The notes under the pieces were generated by a model that was not told the origin of the DNA, ran no database searches, and worked only from the letters and a program-made list of their open reading frames with translations. A DNA stretch of 64,000 bases from Diprion similis (lineage: Eukaryota > Arthropoda > Insecta > Hymenoptera > Diprionidae), in the NCBI RefSeq assembly GCF_021155765.1, contig NC_060116.1:6696001-6760000 (forward strand), read 5' to 3'. Below, one piece after another: positions 38,052 through 51,900 of this stretch; position 1 is the stretch's first letter, and each line of letters starts with the position of its first letter. The position numbers and the translations under genes were made by a program.

Positions 38052-41000
38052 GTAAGTATAATGCCATCATCAATATATTCCACTAGTATGTACATATTAC
38101 TAATATATTCGCATAGTATAAAAGGTTGATCGAAAATTTGGCCGGTTATCAAAAAAAATTCAATGCAGTAGCGTAAGTAAATGTTTTTGGAAAGACATTT
38201 GTCTCGCGAGCCAATACGTTGAATCAGATTTATACGTTCAATGCGTTTATTCACATCGTATTCAATGAAGTGATTGTCCATTTAATTCAAGTCTTGACTC
38301 TTGCATGCGAGAACGAAAAACTAATATTTTACTAAATCGACTAGATGTGTAGCATATACCCATTCATTTAGTTGAAATCCTTCTATGGTGCGAGTTGGAT
38401 TTTTTTCATTAATAAATATGTTTGCTGAACTTTTCTCTGGAAAAAGAAATAGGCAGACACACACAAAAAAAAGAAAAAAAAAAAAAACAACGGTAGTAAA
38501 TACCTTAAGATTGAAATTTCGTCGCAGGTTTCTTCGTGACTAGTTACGCTATTGCAGTCGACACACCACAGTCTGCAAATATAGTATATAGGTGCTTTGT
38601 GTGGAAATATTGCCTTTTGATGCCCAATTACAGGGGCGCTCGTGTTTTATATCGCCAATTCCCTGTATTAGAGTGCTTTATACGCTGGTGATATGATAAT
38701 AAATGCGAGGGGTGCCAACTCAGGGATAGAAATAATAACAACTATAATAACAATAGATATATAAAAATAACTTCCCTCGATTTATATTATCGCGATATTT
38801 CAACGAACTTTGGATGAAATAAAGTTCAATCGCACTGGCTCATAAGATTTTTAAGCCTCGTCGTTGAGAGTTTATTACCGAAGCCGATCGTTGTCATTGT
38901 TTTTGAACTTTACAAGAACGACGATTAGAACAGTCTTGGTACAATTTTATATTCACTAAACACTAATAAGGCATGTCTGATATTAATTTAATAAAATGAA
39001 GATATTTCCGATGTCTAATGCAAACCAACTGCTTTTGATATAGTAGATATAATGCGGTTGTTTCCCTGACTCTACCTCGTGTGGTTGTATTTTCTTGGAG
39101 GTTTTCTTCTTACTTTTTGGCTTCTTCTCTGAAAGAAGGTTGTTTTTAACAACCTGTCAAAGGGGGAGACTTAAGCTGCTTATTCGCTGCAATTAAAATG
39201 CTCTCCTCAACTGCCTGCTTAGGTCCATTTATCGTTTAGGCCTTTATTTAAGCCATCATAACGTAGCATGGGCAATTTTCTGTTTAATTGTTTTTCTTTT
39301 TCACTTTGATACTATAAAAGCCGTAATTGCCTCTCGACGTATTTGCATTCAGTTTAATTCATCACAGCGAGGTAATATTCGCATTATTTTTTCAACAGTA
39401 ATCTCTGTTGAGATTCGAATAACTTCTGAAATAAATTACTGCGGAAATAAGGATTCATTGTGTGTACGAAGAAATTATGCACAGAGAAAAGTGTTTATTT
39501 ACTGTTAACAAACGTATATTTGGATCCGGTGAAATAAATGTTTCGTTGCGTATTATTAACAAACTTTAGTTGAATCTAATATGATTTGTCAACTGTTAAC
39601 AAATTCGTGTCGATCATTATTTTACTTAAACTAAAATTTGCCTCATCAAAATATATGTTTTTAATGGTAAGCAAAATCTTTTAAAAAATAAGCTCATCAG
39701 AGAAATCTCGAAAGCTGTGTTTCGTAGAAAGCTTTCGTCCCATCTATCGGTCTGAACTTTAGACATGCAATGTTCTTCTTCGAGCGAGCAGGTGCAGCAA
39801 CATTTGCAGAAGTTCTATCGGCGTTTTACCGATCTCGTGTTGTATCGAACGTGATGAAATTACCGCACGAGGTGAAAAAAGAAAAGCTCGAAGCACGGCC
39901 ACGAGAAACAGAATCTTTGTTCCATCTCTTTTTCTTCTGCATTTGCGAAGCCAATTTCCCGGAACATTAGCTGGAGGCATCCTCCGCTCTCCTCCTCGGG
40001 GACCTGATACGCTCGATAATTTCAAGAAAGTATGCACCGTGTGTGGAAGCTACAGCTTCCTCGTGAAAACCGACGAATGAAAAAGGTGTTCTTCAATTAT
40101 TAAGACGGTAAAATGAGACAAGAACTTGCAGCCATTATATGCAACCCTCGAAATTTCCGAATGCAACGACGCGCAGTGCTTGCGAAAGGTACAGTGACGT
40201 GAAAAATTATTTCACTCCCCTTGTAACCTGAGGTGAGTTAGTGTTATCGCTGTTTGAGCTCGTCCGAAGGACTTTATTCAGCCCGAAAAAGGGGTCGAGA
40301 CCCGAAGAGCCCCGCGAGGTGCTTATACCCCCTTAAAAAAATGTTGTTATTGGTTTCCGGGATATATTACGTCAGATTCAGTTAAGTGTCAATACTCGGG
40401 CCGGCGTATGTGGTCGGAATCCGAAATTCTGCTGACGATCACCCAGGGACCTCCGTCAGGGCTGTATCTATTAAGGGGTTCTGTTCACTCAACCGTCTAC
40501 ACTACACAGAACTGCTCCCCAAGGGTTTTATACCTGGGATATGGTGACTCGGATCACGTCATTGTGCAGAAATATCTCTTGGTCGAATAATCGAATTTGC
40601 TTCGCAAAAAGTAGATCATTGCATTCTAGTTGGAAACGTTTTCTTGTTTTTTTTTTTGTTTTTTTTTTTAAATTTCTACCGAAACACAGAAAGGGGTGAA
40701 AGAATATTTGATTGTACAAGACTTACAGTTGAATATACGGTAACATTTTTATTATAATTTGGGTTACATAATCTTCGAATATTATTGGCTATAATGTGTG
40801 TATACATATACCTTGTGGCTGACGCCGTAGTACGTTGTTAATGTAATTATTTTTAACATTAGTATCACTCTCTAACTGTATAGTAACTTTAGCTATCATA
40901 TTATGTAATATTTATACAATATTTATGCAGACAGCGTGACTTGACTGACTACATAGTAAACCATATTATTATCTTGATATACATACGAGTTTTATATATA

Positions 41001-41930
41001 TGTATATATATATATATAGTCTCGCGATTTGCAATATCTATTTATTGATAAAGGAATTCAGTATTGATATTCACAAGTACTTTTTTTTAATGCTTATTAT
41101 AATTTGAATATGTAACTCGGTATAGGTGTGATCGTTGTTTAAAAAGTATACCTACGTATACCTACGTGCAATGAACAAGGTAAAGGTTAAAATGGGAAAT
41201 CTTTTTATTTTCTCTTACTTACTCATCTTCAGGGTTAATTGCTTAACAAGTTCAGCTGGATACTTATTATTATACTGAATAAAGTTGCTAACAGGCGGCT
41301 TTGTGAATTAAACATCGTACCTACTGCGACTGGCAGTTTGGAATTATTATTTTCAAACTGGAAATATAACTATAGCCTCGTTACATTTCGGGTGCAATGA
41401 CAGTGAGTTATCTATAACACAGTCTCTAAAACTAACATCAGACGCCAGAAATCAACTCGTATAACTTTTCACAATAGTATTATAACTATAATCGAATTCG
41501 CGTGTCGTTATAGAAACTAGTGCTATTTTAATTGCGAATTTTTTTTCCTTTCTCAGCATAATTCAGATCTAGGTATGTATGTACTTAGTCATTCGGTGAG
41601 ATTAACACACGTTTTCACCCCAAATTCGCTCAAATCCAAATTGTTAGGGATCAAGTACAACAATTATTTTTCGCGAGCGTTACATTATATCGATGTTATT
41701 ATTTTCAAACGCTTCTAAATCGATACAATAGAACTCGTCATGCGTTACCAAAAATATTCCCTCATAGAGATGTCACAGTTCCTCAGAGGTTCTAACCTTA
41801 AAAAACTGCAAAAAAGATCAAACCTCCACTAAAGTGCGGAAATATTGTTGGTCCTGTTATAATCTGACCGTGTATAATCCTGTACGCAATTGCTGAATGC
41901 GGTATCTAATAGGTATTTTCAATAGTAAAC
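38052..41930. other. Noncoding stretch between endophilin and SKOR
   Basis: AT-rich with TA-rich microsatellites near 40.99-41.02 kb. Open frames at 39759-40037 (minus) and 39770-39970 (plus) overlap each other and show no family features. Nothing else is recognised. Confidence 0.5.
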
Positions 41931-41936
41931 ATAGTT

Positions 41937-42644
41937 GAACCTCAGTTAAGCTGGACATGCCAATGTAGCATAACAAGTAAATACAAATTGGAGAATCAGT
42001 CGCTAATCAAACACTTTTTAATTGCGGAAAAAAAAATTTTTTCGCTCTAACCGTTTTTGAAAAAAAAAAAAAAAATGAAAAAAAAAAGAAAACGCGGCAG
42101 ACCCAGCTTACAATTAGGCTGGCATCGCCACATGGTAAAAATAGTGCAAATCAAGCTGAATTAGAAAAATTCAAACGTGAGATTTATTCGCTAATTAATC
42201 GCTGTCGAATGACGTCAGTCAATTGTAGATCGACGTCTACTAACAGCGGCTAATTAGCAAATAATCCACGCGTCGATATAATAATAAATTTACGTACGTC
42301 CAAAAAGTTTTGCGTAATGATTCGCTGGGTGGTGGAGGGGGGGGGGGGGGTAAGAATATCAGGGGTGAGGGTGGTTTTAGGAGTACGAAACTACTGTCAA
42401 TCGACAGCGATTAATTAGCGAATAAATCTTACGTTGAAATTTTTCGAATTCAGCTTGATTTGCACTATTTTTACCATGCGGCGATGCTAGCCTAATTGTA
42501 AGTTTTTGTCCTTTTTTTTTTTTAATAACGTCTGTAGCGAAGAATTTCGTCTTTCAACAATTAAGAAGCGTTTAATTAGCGATTGATTCTTGAGTTTGTA
42601 TTTACTTGTTATGCTATATTGGAATATCCAGCTTAACGGAGGTC
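41937..42644. mobile_element. Long inverted-repeat element with target duplication, 708 bp
   Basis: Both ends read GA(A/C)CTC(A/C)GTTAAGCTGGA, allowing an extra C on the left, and the arms extend inward about 280 bases each (for example TAGCATAACAAGTAAATACAAA and GTGCAAATCAAGCTGAATT on both strands). The element is flanked by ATAGTT at 41931-41936 and 42645-42650, a likely target duplication. The loop holds a 14-base G run. No transposase. It lies about 280 bases past the SKOR stop codon. Confidence 0.8.
42337..42350 (+). repeat. Poly-G tract (14 G)
   Basis: Pure G run inside the loop of the inverted-repeat element. Confidence 0.9.
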
Positions 42645-42759
42645 ATAGTTAAGTACTGTAGAGTATATATCTACAGAAAGGACGAGGAGCTTATTATAAT
42701 CCTGCACGTAAGTGTGCGATTTGATGTGTTCGCGTTGCTCTTTTCGTATTCGTTGTACA

Positions 42760-42765
42760 TTTATT
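42760..42765 (-). terminator. SKOR poly(A) signal
   Basis: AATAAA on the minus strand, about 160 bases past the SKOR stop codon at 42923 and before the inverted-repeat element. Confidence 0.45.
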
Positions 42766-42922
42766 ATATGGAACGTAATTCGTCAGGCATGTTTTACTTT
42801 TATTACTTACGAATTACCTGCACCGAGTAATTATATATCTATAATGTGTATATATTATTTATATATGTATACGTAATTTACAGAACGCACTACAGAGCGG
42901 TGGAGAATAATTATGACAATAA

Positions 42923-45900
42923 TTAATTTGTGGGAGCTGAGGGGCTGTGAACTTGTCCGTAGAAGACGCCTCGAGGCCTGCAAGCAGAGCAGTCGGACAC
43001 GTCGCTACCTGAAACGGATTTCAACCCGGTGTAGAAAATTAGGGTGAGCTGGATTTTGTCTGAAAATTTTATTTTCGTCGTATTTTTCATTTGCAATTAG
43101 TCCTGAGGAAAGTTACTGTGACTCAAATGTTAATCGGTTGAATTTAAGGGAGTTTCCCAGGTAAGAGCTAGAGAAAATGATCATCGTTTTATTCAATGTT
43201 TTATTGTGATTAGACTTACGGACGGAACAGAGTAAACCAAAACGTGTTTGAAAGTTACGAATTTTCGCTTTAAAACACTAAAAACTTTTTAAATTATCTT
43301 AAAAATTGACTCGATTGGCAAGACTGTAACCACGTTTGTAGGCGAACGAAATATCCGAAATACAATAACCGAGACTTTTTAGAATCGTCAATATAGCCTC
43401 TAGGCTTCTACGGAACGGATTTTTGATAAATTGAAATTTGGCTTGGCTGCGATTTTTTTCACCAGATTTCGTGTCGTTTTTAAACTGTCGAAAACGCTTT
43501 TATTAATTTCTGAAGAATTTTTTTCTAGGTTCAAAGCGGAATCTTGTAAATTTTGAATGCATTTTTTCAAAATTCTATTCCGTCCATTAGTCTATTCACA
43601 ATGTAACAATAAAAGGATCATTTTTTACTTCTCTCACCTGAGAAATCATCTTATTGTTAATTGATGTTTTCCTCTCTGTACTCGTCGATTTTCTACACGG
43701 CTAGTGAATAGTGAACACTCTAATTGTAAACACAGAAGTAGCCTTTTGGTCGACCGCTGTATACCTACGATATGGATAATTTATCAAACGAACGTAGGTA
43801 CGGTTTGAAGGCTTGAATACACGGCGTTACATGTATTGCGAGACCTCTCTTTGCCATTGGCAATGATCCCCGTCGTTGCTTATTCAGCACGATACCACGC
43901 AGCAGCACCTACCTCGTTATTTTCGGCTTACGCCTGCACTGAATGCCTGCCGATCCTCTGACAGGTATTGAAACTCTGTCCGTGGCCGATTAAGGATCAT
44001 GTTTTGAAAACGTAAAGTCCTCGTCAGGTGCATATTCAACGGCAATAAACGTTAGCATAACAAATTTGAAGACGAAAAAAAAAAAAATGCTAACGTAAAT
44101 AGTTCTCTTTCGATCCCTTATACCGCGTATCTATTATATATATATATATATATATAAATATATAACAGTTCGGATTTGAAAACCAAAAATCGTAGCAACG
44201 GAAACCGTTGAAATAATTAGTTCGAAATAGTATTAAAATCACATTCGTCGTGCATTTTTTCGTTTTTTGGTTTTGCAACTCGAGGCCATTATTGTTGAAA
44301 TATTACGTCAGATGAATGCGGATGACGATGCGATTTAATAACGTAACAGTTGCTGCTAGCGAATTGGCAGAAAATGAAGGGACGAAGGGATGACGGCATG
44401 AAAGAAAGAAAGGAGGAAATAAGGAGCGAATGAGCGAGGAAGAAACGGTTGAAGTGAATATTTCTTTTGCGCAAGCGTCGAGGTCGGGGACGCCCTCGAG
44501 TAATCTTTAAGCCGCCTACTCCTCGCCCTCGCCGCCATTTGAATCCCTCGCTGGCCTGCACCCCTGTCTGGATTCCTTCCTGTTAATTTGTACCACCTCG
44601 ATTCACCCAACAACATGAATTCCCAGTTAACACTTCACTCCCGACTAATTACTTCAGTCGACATAGAAATTCACTTAACAGAGTATTCTCACTTATTGTT
44701 AGTAAATCGTGAAGCTGTACGTGAACTAGACGTAATCAATTCTCTGATCGGATTAGAGTCATTCTCCTTTGACACGGTCTGCAAGAGATATCGATGTCAC
44801 TTGAGTATCCTTATTACTATACATATATGTATAAATAAACAATAAAAGATCACAATCTTTGAACTTTTAATCTATACTCGTGTGTTTTTACCTACCTCTG
44901 AGTAAATGTAGGTGCCTATAAAGTGCTCCTCCATGCCAGCTCTCTGGACTTCCGGTCGTCGTAGCCACTCTAGAGACCTCGGGTTTCACTTCTCTCAGGG
45001 CCGCGGCTTCTTCGGCTATTTTTTCTGCCTCTCGCTCCTAAAAATGGAACAAAAAAGTTTCGTTCGATGGTTTTCCGATATCGGTATAAGATATTTATTC
45101 AACAAAAAATTTACGGGCTTTATAATTTTTACGTAAAAATTAATAGGTGGACTAGAGTTTTTCTCACAGTTCTTTACGTTTTGGGGTACACGGACCTGTA
45201 TTTTTATACATTCAAAATAACAGAAGTATCATGACGATCTAGGATCGTTCCTTTCAGGCCAGTCAATTTTCCAACTTTACAATATAATACTCTGCGTCGA
45301 CTTTTCCAATTACGTTCGAACGACCGGATGAATTGTTTCCTAGACTATATCGTGACATTCGGAAGTGAGGCATAGCTTTTCCTCAACCCGTTATTACGCT
45401 GCGGCACTCATCGCGATCAACCCACTCCGTTATGCAGTGATGGCCGTAGTTACATTACGACCCGTAGATATTCTACAGACACGGTTGTGCGTGTTCCGGA
45501 CCACCAAAGTCGTAGTGTTACACCGACGAATAGCTGGCTTACACCTGTGCCGCCTATACGATGTAGTTTAACTGTCGTAGGCTATGTCTATGTCTCGAGT
45601 ATTACGTCGCATTGCATATACATATGCCTATACTATTATGATATTGTTTCCCTCTAGGCAGGGCTATTGCGATTGTCCAATAGACCCTTTGCCAGCAATC
45701 TACTTTGGACGAGGTAATCCATAATGCGGAATGGGACACGGTGCTTTATTTAAAACACCCTTGGCTTGCTGGCTAACCTGTTCAGATAGCAATCGTGAAA
45801 TTACTTAAATTAAGGCCGCGAGCGATGAAATTGATTAGGATTAAATATTTCAGCACGGCGGGGGAGAGGGGTCAGATCACGCGGGGGTTGGCGGGGTGGT

Positions 45901-48900
45901 AATTGTTCGGAGTAAGTCTCGAGTGAAACTACAACCCTTCGCGATTCGTTTCTGCGTTTAAGTTTTTTTTTTTTTTTTTTTTGTTCACCTGAAACGTAAT
46001 TATTGCGTTAACTTGTGCAAACTGCATTTTCACGTTTTTCGTAGGTACATTATTCACCTTGTATCGTGTCTCTTCTGAATTTTGCTTTAATGTTCAGAAT
46101 TTCAACGAGTCTTGTGTCGTTTCGTACTCATTTAAAAGAAAAATAACTTTTACTGTGCTGCATAATAATCTGTGCGATTTACAGGAGAAACGTGCAAGGC
46201 AATTTATAATCGTTTATTGTATACAAGTCGAAGATGTTTATTGTAAGTACTATGTGCAGGTGTGCGTGTTTTGTACTTTTGTATCCCTTCAGGAATAAAC
46301 TCTAAACCGCTGCCAGCTACGAGGAGTTCGGCATCACATGCGGTCATCAATTTTTCAAATGCTTTAGCTATTAAATATAAATATACAATGATGCATCGTA
46401 ATCTCTAAAGCACTTGGTTGGAAAATCCTCTTCTGATACTCATAACTATATGCATGACATGATGGTGAATGAGCAACGTTTTCATCTCTTGGTTATATTA
46501 TATATAGGAAAAAGAATATAATCTATTGTCAAATTCAATGTTGTGCAGGTTCTCAGATTGAAAAATTTCTCCACAATTTCCATATGCAGTGCCATTTGCA
46601 TATGTTATATGCCCGTCGAGATCCATGCATTGAGATACGAAACCTGAAATTTGCGACGATGGTAAACGATGTTGCCGTGCATTCGTTATCAACGGTAAAC
46701 ACGCCGCACTGAGCCTTGGTTATAATAGTCGATGTAACTCACTTTTCTGTGATTAAATATTCAGAGTTCAGAGAAGACTGCCGCACGTATAAAACATTAC
46801 CGTGTCAAATGCGGAACGTCGCATATACCTATGCAGCACGCGATGAAGAAAGCACCGTGTTATTCGAAATCGCGGTATGAATTCCAATCGGTAACAATAA
46901 ATAACGATGCAACAATATAATCGTAGCAATACACCTGCACAGATATCGTGTTCAATTATTCATAATGCCAGTTGTAATAGATGAGGGTGTGGGGTGGGGG
47001 GGGGGGGGGGGGGGATTTTGCCTCTCTGCAGGGCGTGTGTAGATATAGTGAGATTTAATTTTGTTTGCGAAAGGATTATGTACACTGTTCATATGTAAAT
47101 TGTTATCAAGCATTCAAGGGTGTTGACGACTACCGTCATGATGTTCGCTATAAATGTTTCATGATGTTTGGGATTTAGAGTAATTATATTCTGCGTGTAT
47201 ACAGCGGGGGGTGCGTGGCGAAGCAATTCGTTAAGGTAAAACATTGGCCGGAAATGTAAGGGTGTGCGCAGATGCGATCAGTGTTACCGAGCCTTGGATC
47301 GGCAGATTTGTCAGTTCGAGAGTGTTCCTCCTCCATTTGGGCATGGTCGTGGAAATATTAAACTTCCTTTCTTCTCCTCTTGTGTTCTACGATATACTAA
47401 CCAGCTCGTTTAATCTCGTCGACAATTCGTCCCGCTAAGAAGAGGCGGATATTGAAGGCAGGATTTGGAAAGGAGCCTCTCGATGAACAGGTGGTCGCTG
47501 GAAAGGCAAGTCTATTGTATGACTGTATGCCTATACCTATGTTTATGCGCTGTACAAAATATTAGGGTTAGGCATATGTGCAGTAATACCCATGCAACCA
47601 TGCCTCCGAGCGGAAAGGGGACGAGAATACGGACCAGCAAACAGCAGACGCCCCCGGACGAGGCCCCCCCCTCCCTTAGGCATTGCTAAATCGATTAGTT
47701 ACGATAGGAGATCTTCTTCCTCGTTCTGGATTAAGCTTCTTTAATATTTATACAAGTAGTTTCCGAACCCTGATTTAGTTTACAAACCCGAGTTGAAATT
47801 TAACGCCTAGTTTAAACCATGAATAGGAGCTCTTATGTAGGGTTTAAAGACAGCAAAGTAGGCTTCATTTCAATGCAATATCAGACCCTAATTTGAGGCT
47901 AAAAATTCCGAAATTTACCGATTTACCAAGTTTAGACTCGAGGTAGAGTCTGTTTGGAACCTCCTTGAATCTTCCAGAGGTAGGGTTGAACCTGCTTGTT
48001 CGAAAGCCTCCTTTAACGCTCAAAATCCTACTCCGCTGATATAGGTCCATCGATTCGAATTGATTATGATTGAAGTACAAAAACACGATTGAAACGTATG
48101 AAATCAAATTAAAATCACGATAAATAGGGATTGATTTCCACATGCGTTTAATCGTATTTTCTGAACATTTAACCAGTTGAAAGGGTTTTTGTATTATCAA
48201 GAACGTTTGTTAAATACAGTGGGAATGCCATACTCAATTTTCAAATGTTATTGAAACTTGTCAAAATTATGTTAAAATTGCTCTTGGATTATTCATCGTG
48301 AACACTTGAATGTCCCTGTAATAACATATCTACAGGGAAGAGGTATTATGGGTCCAATGGAGGAGATATAGATCTGAGAGCGTCAAAGTAGGGTTTGGTA
48401 GCTTAATTTTTAGGAGTTGGAGGTTCAACGTAGGGTTTGTTCTTAAATTTTCAGGACTTGGAGGGTCAATACAGAATTTCTAGGTTCAGTTTCCTTCACA
48501 TTCAGAGTAGGTTCATATGAACCTTGGTAGGGTCAAACGTACAGGAGTAGAATTGCGACCATCTAGTTATGTGTCAAGAGGAGAATTCATGCGTAACACT
48601 AAACATCGCGATTATTGCGAATAGCTAAAATAGCTGCGGTATAAATTGCAAAAGTTTTTGTCGGAGGCGTGCGAGGTAAATTGTGTACCTAATAGCTCAT
48701 CGTCGTTGGCTTGAGAAACTTGAGTGCGTCAGATATTGGCCAACTTTAACGCGGCGTAGAAAGTGGCAGGTGATCATCTCGCCTGGTGTAAGGGTGAGAT
48801 TGATTGTAAGTACCGAAGGAAATTCAAGACGCGTAGGCCGTTACATTGTCTGCAATTTACCAAAGTAGTACGTGAGGTTTTGTCGCCTGTAAAAATAATG

Positions 48901-51900
48901 GGTATAAGTCGTGGAAACTATGGTAGGTTGGTAGGTAGGTAGGTATACCCTTGAGTTAGGATATAGAATGAACGATGCGGAGAGACGGAAAAGGCAAAGT
49001 CTGGAAAGCAACAGCATACTGAATCACCAGCGCACAGATTATACCTACCGAACAACGTCGGCGCAAACTCCGCGTATCATGGATGAGTTTCACGTGGTCC
49101 CATTTGTAACTTCGCTCAGCCGTTAAAGTAGGTAGAAATCCCTTTCCCTCCCTTTCTAAACGGGCAAACAGCGCCCGAAACCCTCCCTCCCTCCTTCCTT
49201 CCTCCCCCGCGGCAACCCGCGCGTTATGGCCCGCTCAATTGTTTCAGCCCCGTTGATCCAATAAAGGATTACGGGTAAAACAACTCTACCGTGTGTTGGA
49301 TTTTACGCAGCCAAAATCGCTAGACGCTTTTTTCTCCACCCCGTGATGCTACAGAGTTATGTACACGATTTTTACACAGTGTTCATCGTTGTTTTAAAAA
49401 ATTCTACAAACCAATGAATTTCGAGCTTAATTCGCGATATTGATATCCTTGAAACTATTACTGTGACCATCCACTGTTATAACAAAATTCCGATAATTAT
49501 TCATACAAAAATGAATCTTTTTAACCATATATTTTAATAATTTTTTTTCTTCTTTCCTCTAATTCTCACGCTAATATAATAGACTTTCCTTCAGTTTTGG
49601 CTTGTTAAACTCTCTTCGTGATAAGAAGTCATAAAGACTTTACTGTATCAACATTCAAAAAGGAAAAACTAATCATACATTGACAAAGCAAAGTATATGG
49701 GGAGGTAAAATGTGTTTCCGCAATAAATCACTGAAACATTTTATGCTGTTAGACTACTAGCATTGAGAATCAATATTGAAAGTTACGTTAATCCTGCTGG
49801 TCGTTGAAAGTTCCGTGCAATGTATTTATTATTTCACCGACATACTACAACGTCCAAATTTCAAATAACGTCTCAGGGCTGTTCCTTCCTTAACCTGAGC
49901 CTTGTTACTCCGGGTCAGAAAAATTCTTCGAGTGCCACAGCACTTTGACAACCTTATTTTTCGTCGTTTTACTCTCTTGACCAGGATCGTTGGGGTCAGC
50001 CTTCTTACCATGATGGGGTGCTGAAATTCTTGACATCTTTGGCGGCTGAGTGTCATTCGGAGTTTTCTGGCTTTCACGCCATCGCGGTTCCTTGTCCGGT
50101 TTTACCACCGCCCTAACGAAGCTGCTTAAATTGCGACGGTCCTTACGCAGGACTGCACGAGGGGTTGGGGGAGGAGCCGCTGGAGCCTTGGTTTCTGGTG
50201 ACTTCATCGACCCCACGTTTATCCTGAGGTTAGTTCTAGCCGAGCCCTTTTCTGAATTCCTTATTTTACCCTGTTTCCGTTTAGGCTGATGTTGTTGCGG
50301 ATTTGCTTCTCCCGTAGTAGTTGTCGTACTACATAAACACGGTTCATCCTTATTTGCGGCTTGCTTCAATTTTGCAGACGTTGCGTTCAGTGGCCGGTCG
50401 TCGAATTGACGGCAGCGTAGCTTTCTTTTCGTTGCATCAACTTCCGGCTCGATCTTCTTCCGCTTTCGAGTATAACGCAGAATACCTTCACTGCAATCTT
50501 GATTCTGTTCTTCAGGTACTGGACACGGCTGATACTTGTTCGGCGTGTTATACCGTGACAAACTTCCGAGGTAGGCGCAGACACCGCGGATCCTAGACGA
50601 ATGCGGTTTTAGGACGGGTTCCACCCGGGCTTTTGGTAAAACGAAACGCAAAAAGAAACGCTAAAACAGGACTACGGATCGCTTTGAAATCGGTTAACGT
50701 AACTATGAATTTAATATATAGTGTCACAAACAGTTTAAAAATTTTACCGTATAATGACAAAGAGTTTTTACGTTGATTACTTTAAAAACTTATTGAAAGC
50801 GATCTTTATCATCACTTGAAATATATCTATCTATCTATCTATCTATCTGGCATTTCAGGAAATGTTCGCAGTTCTAAGATTCGCGACAAATGAATCAATT
50901 TCAAGTATAACTTGTACTTTTCTCTCGTAGTTTGTGTTGGTATCTTGTCCAAACTCTCGCTTATGACAGTGATGCCTGTGAGGAATTTCCTGTCGGGTGC
51001 CATGGAGTCGAAGGTTAGGCCATGAGGATGATTTTTATATGTCGGTTACATGACTTGTCTATTTAGTAGATCCGGTGCTCGGTTCTGAACTACATTTTCG
51101 ATAATCCAGACGTTTGACATAGAAGATTCATGAACACTGCAGTAATTTTGATTCAATTTTGAAAATGAAACGGTATCTTATAACCTCCGACGGGATTCAT
51201 CGTTCAAAACGTCATGGTGCAAAAACATATACTGTCGTAGTTTAAAAAAAATTGTCAATCAGCGTAGCCACGAATCAAACAAAAGAGGGTGCAACGTCTG
51301 GGGTGTATCCAATATACATAATACATTCCTCACTTCATCATAGTGTCATGTATGTAGTCTATTCCATGCAAAAGTTATAGGTGCAAAAGTAGAGTCAATT
51401 AGGGCTCGACATGCAGCCTTTCGCCAAACCGTAATAGGCGACGGTCGTAATCAATGCAATTGTAGCTAGCCAAGCCCATATCCCCTATATTCAATTAATT
51501 CCCAGAGTATTCGTTGAGCACGGAGTTAGTACACAATCGCGTTAGTCGCATCACTTTCGGTTGGCTTGTCTCGACGATTCGACGTCGCAGTGGGCAGCAG
51601 ACAGCTGGGACGAACGGATGGAGGAAATAGTGAAGCACGTAGCTTCGCTAGTGGTACATGCATACCAGCTACTACATACATCCGCTAGATACAGCATCAT
51701 TGTGGGAAATTGATTATACTCTGGATTATAATGGATTTGCCAAGTTACGGCTTAGTTCCGTTATAATACACCACGCTTATCCATGTGCAAAGGGTTATTT
51801 CGTTCACTTCTTCCGGAAGTTGGAATCCTTAGTCATCGCCTTGCAGCGTTTTAGTATTCATATGAATTCCTAAATCGTTTCAAAGATAGTTTTCCTACAC

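Noticed and set aside
39759..40037. 92-codon minus-strand frame and an overlapping plus-strand frame
   Set aside because: Each could be the shadow of the other; no family features, splice context or poly(A) signal support either.
47751..48540. Scattered TAGGGTTT words resembling telomere repeats
   Set aside because: The words are irregularly spaced and degenerate, with no tandem array.
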